A stretch of DNA of 64,000 nt from Favolaschia claudopus (lineage: Eukaryota > Basidiomycota > Agaricomycetes > Agaricales > Mycenaceae): assembly GCA_037176885.1 (NCBI GenBank), contig JAWWNJ010000005.1, positions 682,001-746,000 of the forward strand, given 5' to 3'. Both the position numbers and the translations under genes were made by a program. Below the pieces are notes generated by a model. The model had not been told where the DNA came from, searched no databases, and worked only from the letters and a program-made list of their open reading frames with translations. This document shows, piece by piece, positions 57,670 to 64,000 of this stretch. Position 1 is the first letter of the stretch. Every line of letters begins with the position of its first letter.

Positions 57670-59013
57670 TCAAGTCCATCCTCGAGCAGCACCTCGTCCG
57701 CCTCCATGTCCTCTCTCTTTCTCAATCACAAACATTGCGTCCCGGATGTTGACAGGCATCCGATGGTCCACATCCAACGGTAGCGGCGGAGGGACGGCAG
57801 TGACACCATTACTGGGTTTATATCTCCGCCGCCGCGGTGGAGGAGCGTCGCCCATTCTGGATCGATATCCGCCAGTCAACCAGGCGTATTTCCCAATCAA
57901 CCCAGCCGCGCGATTCGCAGCTTCGTTCGTCATCCTGCGTTCCACCTCCTCTGTTCTTGGTTTTGGTAGATCATTCTCCTCGATATCCATCGCATCATCG
58001 TCCCCGGGAATGTTAACCTCCGCATCTTCGTCCCCGTTCAGCAGAGCCGTCAACGCCGCATCGATAGCTTTATCCCTCCTCTCCCTCACCCTCCGCATCC
58101 GCTCCTCCTCCCCGCGCTCCGCCGTCTCCAGCGCCGCAATCTGCTTTGCAACATCACTCCTCACCAACACGCCCCACGCAGCCGTCCCATCCTCATATAA
58201 CCCCGGCGCCCGATCGAACTGCGCGCGCGTCCGATGCCGCGCAGCGTCAATCATGCCTGTGACGAGGTCCTGCAGCCGCGCGCGCAAGGCAAGCGCGAGG
58301 TAGTTGATGCAGTCTTCGGGGACTGCTGCGACTTTATGTCGCGACGCGACCGTCCGCATTGTAGCGCCGAGGAAATTGACATCGAAGTTTGGCCGTGCGG
58401 GCTGTTTTCTGGAGCGGTCTTCAAATACGCCGTATGATTCTGTCGTTCGATGGGAGCGTTGTAGGCTCTCTTCCTCGGCCTAATAAAGTGTGAAAATTGA
58501 AGGGAATATTTTTTGGGAGGAATCGTACCCGGAGGTCGACACCCGCACTACCAATCGCGTCGTTTAGCGTAGCGACATCCGCCGTATCAAAACCTCCCGA
58601 ATTCGCCTGCTGCGAATTGGCGATCGCTTGACGCGCCATAGTCTGCTGCTGGGGCGCCGGCGTGGGCGAAGCATACTGGTACGTCTGATACGCACTCGGT
58701 TGTTGCTGGTAGTGTGAATATGCATTCTGATAGTGTTGGTACGCCGACGTCCCTACCCTATAGTCAATCCAATAACACGTCAAAAACGAAGCAATCCGAG
58801 AACGAGAGCTGGGTGCAAGTACGGTGTAGTGGATGAAGAGGTGCTCGGTACGGTGGTGACGACAGTCGGGGTGGTGTCAGAGGTGCCCGTGTCTGCGTCG
58901 GCGTCCATAGGGATTACTGGCTGCACATTAGCTACACTCGGGAACGAGCCTTGAGCTGCATTCGACACACAAGAATCCCATAATTCGGGCGGTAGTTGAG
59001 GTGGAGCGCTCAT
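57670..59013 (-). CDS. TAF4: TFIID subunit 4 (TAF4)
   Basis: Three exons join in phase, with introns near 58770-58825 and 58483-58530. The product is about 410 residues. The N-terminal part is Gln/Tyr/Pro-rich and disordered (QHYQNAYSHYQQQPSAYQTY). The TAF4 C-terminal region begins LNDAIGSAGVDLRAEEESLQ and continues NFDVNFLGATMRTVASRHKV, CINYLALALRARLQDLVTGM and IDAARHRTRAQFDRAPGLYE, the histone-fold and conserved helix region that pairs with TAF12 in TFIID. A charged helix (RRVRERRDKAIDAALTALL) and a basic Gly/Arg tail follow. TFIID recognises core promoters for RNA polymerase II in the nucleus. The ATG at 59013 (MSAPPQLPPELWDS) starts the only open frame. Confidence 0.88.
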
Positions 59014-59227
59014 TGGTGTTGTAGTAGTTTCAATTGGTCAAGGGGAAGAAGGACATTCGTTTACAGAGCAAGACTACCGACTTGAAGAGCCGTTATACGA
59101 GCGCGTCGTAGACAAGCAAAGGTTATTTATTGGTTATGTATTTACCACTGCTTTGTTCGGATGGCGTCGGCAGATTCGGCAGATTCGGCAGCGTTCTGAG
59201 AGAGAAATACAGCAGATTTAAAACAAG

Positions 59228-61839
59228 TCAAAAATCTTCGATATCGTCGGTTTCCAACCATCCCCCGTCGTCCGGCGTATCCTTAATCTCCGACCAACCA
59301 CCCCGTCCGTCTTCGTCCCTCCGGAATATCCACATTATCGCTAGGTAAGTCCCCTTCCCCAAGCTGATGCGGACCATTCCCACTCGACGCGAATGTTAGA
59401 CTCGAGAACATGCGGTGCGAGGAGGGAGCTTGTGGCTGAGTGTGCTTTGCGTCGCGAGCCTTCAGAACTCCCCCAAGGCCAATCACAACATCAGCACCGC
59501 TCCATCCGCCCAGTTGCCATCCTTCACTCGCCTACACGCAAAACACAATCAATATCATGGCCTCTGTAAGCGGGAAAAAGTCATACCTTCAACGTCGCAT
59601 CCTCCACAATCCACCCACGCACATCACGCACCGCATCCCAAGCGTCCTTTTCTTGGCAAGGTAGTCGAAGAATTCAGGCTTGAATAGTTTCTGGTTCCGC
59701 CGCGTGGTACTGGGGTGGGCAACGAGTGCAGTGTCCCGATAGTCAGCAAGTGAAATTGGTGCGGATTTGCTTGATACCACTAGATACAGTTCGTCAATGA
59801 CACTGTGTACGATGTTAGGACTCTGAACAAGTACCGCTTCGCCACCGCTGGAATCAATCCAACTCAGCCAGTCGGCGACATTTCCGCATTCTTCGACTTC
59901 ATTACAGAACTGAGAGTAGTTCTGGTGGATATATAAAGAAAAAAGGGACGAATCGATGGGCGAGTTGGCATATAGCAACTGTCAAACAATCGTCAGGTTG
60001 AGGGTGGCAGAAAGATGCGGTCGCATACATCAATATTGACTCTGCTCGTTCTCCGGGCATAATGAGCCAAGTGGGAAGGCAAGTTTGGGGGATCCTGAAG
60101 CGTAGCATCAAGGTCCTTGTCCTTCTGTATATCTTTGGCTGTCGCACTCGGATTCGGTGGGTCTCCCTTTCCTGAAAACAATGATTAGTTCGAGTAGCGA
60201 AGACAACTTCGTACCCTTACGTTTATTATACAACACTTTCCCAATTAGATGGAAGAGGTGCAAGCTCTGTTCCCTTCTCGTAACGGCCTCCAAAACCAAC
60301 TTAGCGTTTGCGCTCGAGGACTTCCTGCGCCCTTTCCCACTGGGCGGCTCGACAATGCAAGAAAACTGCAGGGCCATGATCGCGCTCCGAATATCGCCGT
60401 TTGAGGTCTCGATGATGATATCCAGCGTCTCCTTGGATGGAGCCGGCCCGCGCGCTAGCGGCGAAGAGAAATGAGAGGAAATCAGAGCTTGCAAAGCTTT
60501 CTTCATCAGTGTCGGAGCAATGGGATTGAACCTACAAACGCCATTTCGTCAGAGAGACACGAACTTCGAAGATACTGTATACCTACCCAATCTGCGTGAC
60601 ATACGGACCATGCAGGAGGTCTTTGGGAATGATAGTGCGGACATCCAGCACACCGTCACGCCCCTTGCCCCACGACCCACTAGCCAATCGCTCATCACTA
60701 GCTTCCCCCCGTAACCCGGCATCGCTCACAATGATCACAATCGGTATAGGATCCACCAATTGCGCGGTAACGATGGCTTGGAGAGCAGCATGGAATCGCG
60801 ACTGCGTATTGGCATGTAGGATATTCGGCAAATCCTCCAATAGGATGATCTGGCGATTGCGTGTCGGGGTACGACTTGAGGACGATGACTGGGAAGATGA
60901 GAGTTTGGGATCGCGTTCACTGTCAGTGAAAATAGTTTGGCATGTCGATGCACGCGTCAGGAAGGCCTCGAATTTAGAGAAAAGCCCTTCTTGGTCAGAA
61001 TCATAAGTCTGTGCGTAGCCGGAGCCTGGTGGTTGCCGATCCTCTGAAAAGGCTTGAGTGAATCAAAGAATGCAAGAGAGAGTCGAACGCCGTACCGTCA
61101 AAAAGTCCTGATGAGGACTCTCCCATGGCATTGCGCCATTCCAGTAACTCACACTGCATTTCACGAGCCAGAACGCGCATCGTAGCCGTCTTTGCAGTGC
61201 CAGCCGGACCAGTCAAAGCGAGGATACGCTAAAATCCGCAAGTCAGCGATGAAGAGCAATTGAAGATAAACTTACTCGGTATTTTCGCAATTTGCCAGAT
61301 GGTCCGCCAACCAGAGCTTCGTCGAGCCATCGACGCACGTCCTGCACCTTCTTAACATGCACGGCTAATTCAGCCTATAATTTTGCTCAATACTCGAGCC
61401 TCCCACAAGTGGTAAATATGAATAGACCTCGGTGGTAGGTTCATGAATGTCGACCCAGAGTCGATCGTCTAACTGAGTTTAAGACGATATGTTGGAAAGA
61501 TTGGTGAAATATAGCATACCGTCGGAATCAAAGTGTACAGATTTCAAGGTCTCTTTAGCCTTGCCCTTGCCCTTTCCCTTCAAGTTCTGGCTTGATTGAG
61601 AAGCTGTTGGAGTGTTCGTCCGAGTTGAAGCGTTCGGAGGTGTAGGCGTGTTAGCAAACTATCTTTCCATCTTAAATACAGACATCGTATATGTGCCACT
61701 GAGAGCTCACTGCAGTCAGTGGGTTCAGTCTCGATGACTTTGAGTCGGTATCTCCGAGTTTGACGGTCGTAGCTTTTGTTTTTGCTTTTTTGGCAGGTTT
61801 AGCTTGGGTGCTAGTAGACTGAGAGGCCTTTGGAGGCAT
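59228..61839 (-). CDS. RAD17: Checkpoint clamp loader subunit RAD17
   Basis: Multi-exon AAA+ gene. It starts MPPKASQSTSTQAKPAKKAK (ATG at 61839) with a basic tail, then the RAD17 lead-in LWVDIHEPTTEAELAVHVKK, QDVRRWLDEAL and the Walker A region ALTGPAGTAKTATMRVLA. Walker B follows as QIILLEDLPN, then DGVLDVRTIIPKDLLHGPYV and FNPIAPTLMKKALQAL, ETSNGDIRSAIMALQF (sensor 2) and the C-terminal RAD17 region (HLFHLIGKVLYNKRKG). RAD17 with RFC2-5 loads the 9-1-1 clamp at damaged DNA. The Gly before the Walker A Lys is Ala. The C-terminus is uncertain: an end at 59228 in an acidic LETDDIEDF tail fits RAD17 best, while the frame of the preceding exon ends at 59283. Confidence 0.87.
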
Positions 61840-62073
61840 ATGTGTATAGATAGATGCACAGTAAACTGCTCGAGCTCAAGTTCAGCGTCCTCCTTCAGCG
61901 TGGAACAGTGATCGTTGTGGACAAGTTGCTCGCGTCCGTCACAGATCACGCGCCTTGTCACATCCATTTAACACGCGACGCGTCGTTTACTCGTTTCCCT
62001 GAATTAATATACAATATCAAGATACGCGCTCAGGCAGTCCAACTAGTACTGTACTTGGCAATATACGACCGAC

Positions 62074-64000
62074 TCAGTCAATCTCGATGATATCATCATC
62101 TAGCTTATCGTCTATGCCGTCCATGAGGATCAAGCCATCCTCATCCAACTTCCGTTTCTTGCTTGGACTCTTGATGGCAGCATCTGAAGCTGCGGTGGTT
62201 CGCGGTCGCTTGGGTGTGGGCTCAAGGTCGATAATCTCGTCCCCACCATCATCGTCGGGGGCGGACCGCTTGAGCGATAGGCGAACTGGCGTTTCAGGCA
62301 TCGGCGGGGGGAGCTTGACCTTACGCGGCGGTCGGGGTAGCGGGTCAGGTAGAATGAAAGGTGGTGCGTCAACGGGGTGGTCGGCACTGAAGCGGAAAGT
62401 GAGAATAGCAACGCAAGTGCAAATGAGAATCTTACGGTAAAACGCCCAGTCCTACAGAGATAGTTGAAAGATCACCGTCCTCGTCTACAATGGTGAGGAA
62501 CTTCCCCCTCGTAACATTCAGGCTATCCAGCGTCCTCTCGTTGTTGTCGTCCCAATCGGGATCGCTAAGCACCCGTTTATCCTCGTAAACGCTGACCTCG
62601 CGCTCATCATCGCCAAGTAATCCCTTGACAATCTCCCCGAGCTTCGCGCGCTTTGGTTCACATCGTACCATAGCATATGTATCGCGACACACTCCACAGC
62701 CCGGGTTTGGTGGGCACATCGTGATCGTACTCAAAGGGACAGCAGGCTTGACCTGCAGATGTACGTTCCGCAGCTTGTCGTATGACTTGCGCAGGATCTG
62801 CAATGCCTGCAGAACGATGAGACCCGAAACGATGGCGTTGGTGGTCGCGATGGCAGGGATGATGTTGCCAGCCATTTCTACATTTCGGGTCGCGCTTCAG
62901 CAAGCCATGATGGAACGAAATTACGAAGCTACCTTTAACTTCCCAGCGCGTCTTCCCCTCAATACCATAGGCAGCGGAACGAAGATTCGAGGTGGCCGTA
63001 ACAAAATCAAGCGTGTCGTCGTCGTCTTTATCGAAGGAGATAGTATCCTCACCGGCTTGTAGACGAGCGGCTAGACGCTCGGTACTGGCGGAGTTTCGTC
63101 AGCAAAGGTTTGAATGGATTGCAGAAAAGGTACCTAGAAATAAGAGAAGTACATTGTCTTTCAGTGAAAGCTGTTTCTGGTCCTTCAACCCAGAAGCGGC
63201 AGCCGGCTTGCTTGTGCTTGCGTCACCGTTGACCTCCTTGGATTTGCTCCCACTCGCAACGGCATTTGCAGATCTCGGAGCCCCGTTGGGGTTTTCCGTT
63301 AGCGGCAGCGGACGGCGGAGGGTCCGCTCGGTGTAGAACGAACGAATCGTCTAAGATGCCGTCAAAGTTAAGGGGTACCGGCGGAGCGCGAGCGCGCCAC
63401 ATATCAGCCATGATGAGCAAGTTGCGAATGTCGGCGTTGAATACCTGATGAAATAATCAGACATGTATTTTAAGCAGTCATTGGCTAGCAAACTTTTTCA
63501 AAGACAAGTTTAGCAGCATTTTTAGCGGAGGACGAGCGCAGTGCTTGGCGAACGGCGTGGAATGCCTGTGCTTCCCGGCGAAGGGTGGCTATCTCTTGTG
63601 CTAGCCAAAAAAATTTCAGCAGCTGCACAGAACCAAGACGATGAACGTGATATACCATTCTCGCCCTGTTTTTCTGCTTCGTCGAGCTCCCCGACAGCGT
63701 CTTCGTCCTCTCCGAATAATTGTCTGGTTTCGAGTCAAAAATGACATTCACGGCGCAGCCAGATATACAGACCCCATAAGGTAACATTTTGCTCCAGACA
63801 ATACAATGTATAGGTTGACTTGGTGTCGAACGAATGGTGCAGACGGGGAAAGTTTTCGGTGTGGGCTTCGGTATGCAGTCAAAGCATTCGGTCTTGTCCT
63901 ACAGCAAGTTAGAAACACGTATGAGCGAAGGTTTGGAGAAAAATACCTTGAGGAGCGGCTGCACCTGTCCCAGGTAACCCGCCGTACCGCTCTCAACGAG
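62074..64000 (-). CDS. UBA2: SUMO-activating enzyme subunit UBA2 (5' end beyond right edge)
   Basis: The reading starts at the edge in [17 protein letters not shown] and continues through [19 protein letters not shown], the first zinc CxxC. It then reaches [16 protein letters not shown], whose Cys (codon 63839-63841) is the expected SUMO thioester residue. [27 protein letters not shown]-like acidic sequence, [20 protein letters not shown] (adenylation-domain end), [10 protein letters not shown] (second zinc pair) and a UbL-like domain ([20 protein letters not shown]) follow. The tail has a basic nuclear signal ([19 protein letters not shown]) and an acidic end. UBA2 with AOS1 activates SUMO in the nucleus and passes it to UBC9. 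The N-terminal ATP-binding half is outside the window. No damage seen. Confidence 0.9.

Overview
This window comes from the nuclear genome of a filamentous basidiomycete, most likely an agaricomycete. Genes are split by many short introns (about 45-65 nt, GT..AG). Several proteins belong to families typical of mushroom-forming fungi: a CorA-like membrane protein, a plant/fungus-type OPT transporter, PDR-type ABC transporters, P450s and degenerate basidiomycete-type kinases. A short run of TTAGGG repeats, the common fungal telomere motif, lies inside the window. No genus or species can be named from the sequence alone. No tRNA, rRNA, CRISPR array or bacterial operon was seen.

Layout, left to right. 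0-16 kb: the 5' part of a CorA-like gene (-), a 12-TM-type permease of the ArsB/NhaD/SLC13 superfamily (+), a small acidic protein (+), an 814-residue oligopeptide transporter (-), a membrane-anchored kinase-like protein (-) and an orphan multi-span membrane protein (+). 16.7-22.5 kb: an intact PDR/ABCG full-size ABC transporter (+). 22.9-24.05 kb: a degenerate CTTGA/GCGCG minisatellite, then a 291-bp MITE with 39-bp terminal inverted repeats and a perfect 8-bp target duplication. 24.5-37 kb: an LRR-like protein (+), a P450 (-), a Ser/Pro/Arg-rich protein (-), an interstitial telomere-repeat tract, a second P450 (+) and an adenylate-forming-enzyme-like protein that has lost its catalytic residues (-). 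37.5-57.2 kb: two linker histone H1 genes (both +) flank two further PDR transporters arranged tail to tail (+ then -), both broken by several small indels, plus a decayed copy of the LRR-like gene, a LINE RNase H remnant and a small coiled-coil-type gene (-). 57.7-64 kb: three core housekeeping genes on the minus strand: TAF4, the checkpoint clamp loader RAD17 and the SUMO-activating enzyme subunit UBA2 (cut by the right edge).

Functionally the window joins a conserved housekeeping block on the right to an accessory block of detoxification and transport genes (three PDR pumps, two P450s, OPT, IT-superfamily permease). The accessory block shows recent duplication, inversion and decay. The most notable observations are the PDR family with one intact and two decaying members, the 16-nt microexon that carries the NBD2 Walker A motif in all three copies, the hAT-like MITE, the interstitial telomere tract and the catalytically dead adenylate-forming homologue. 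Exon positions were read by eye from frames and GT/AG sites. They are firm where coordinates are listed and approximate elsewhere.
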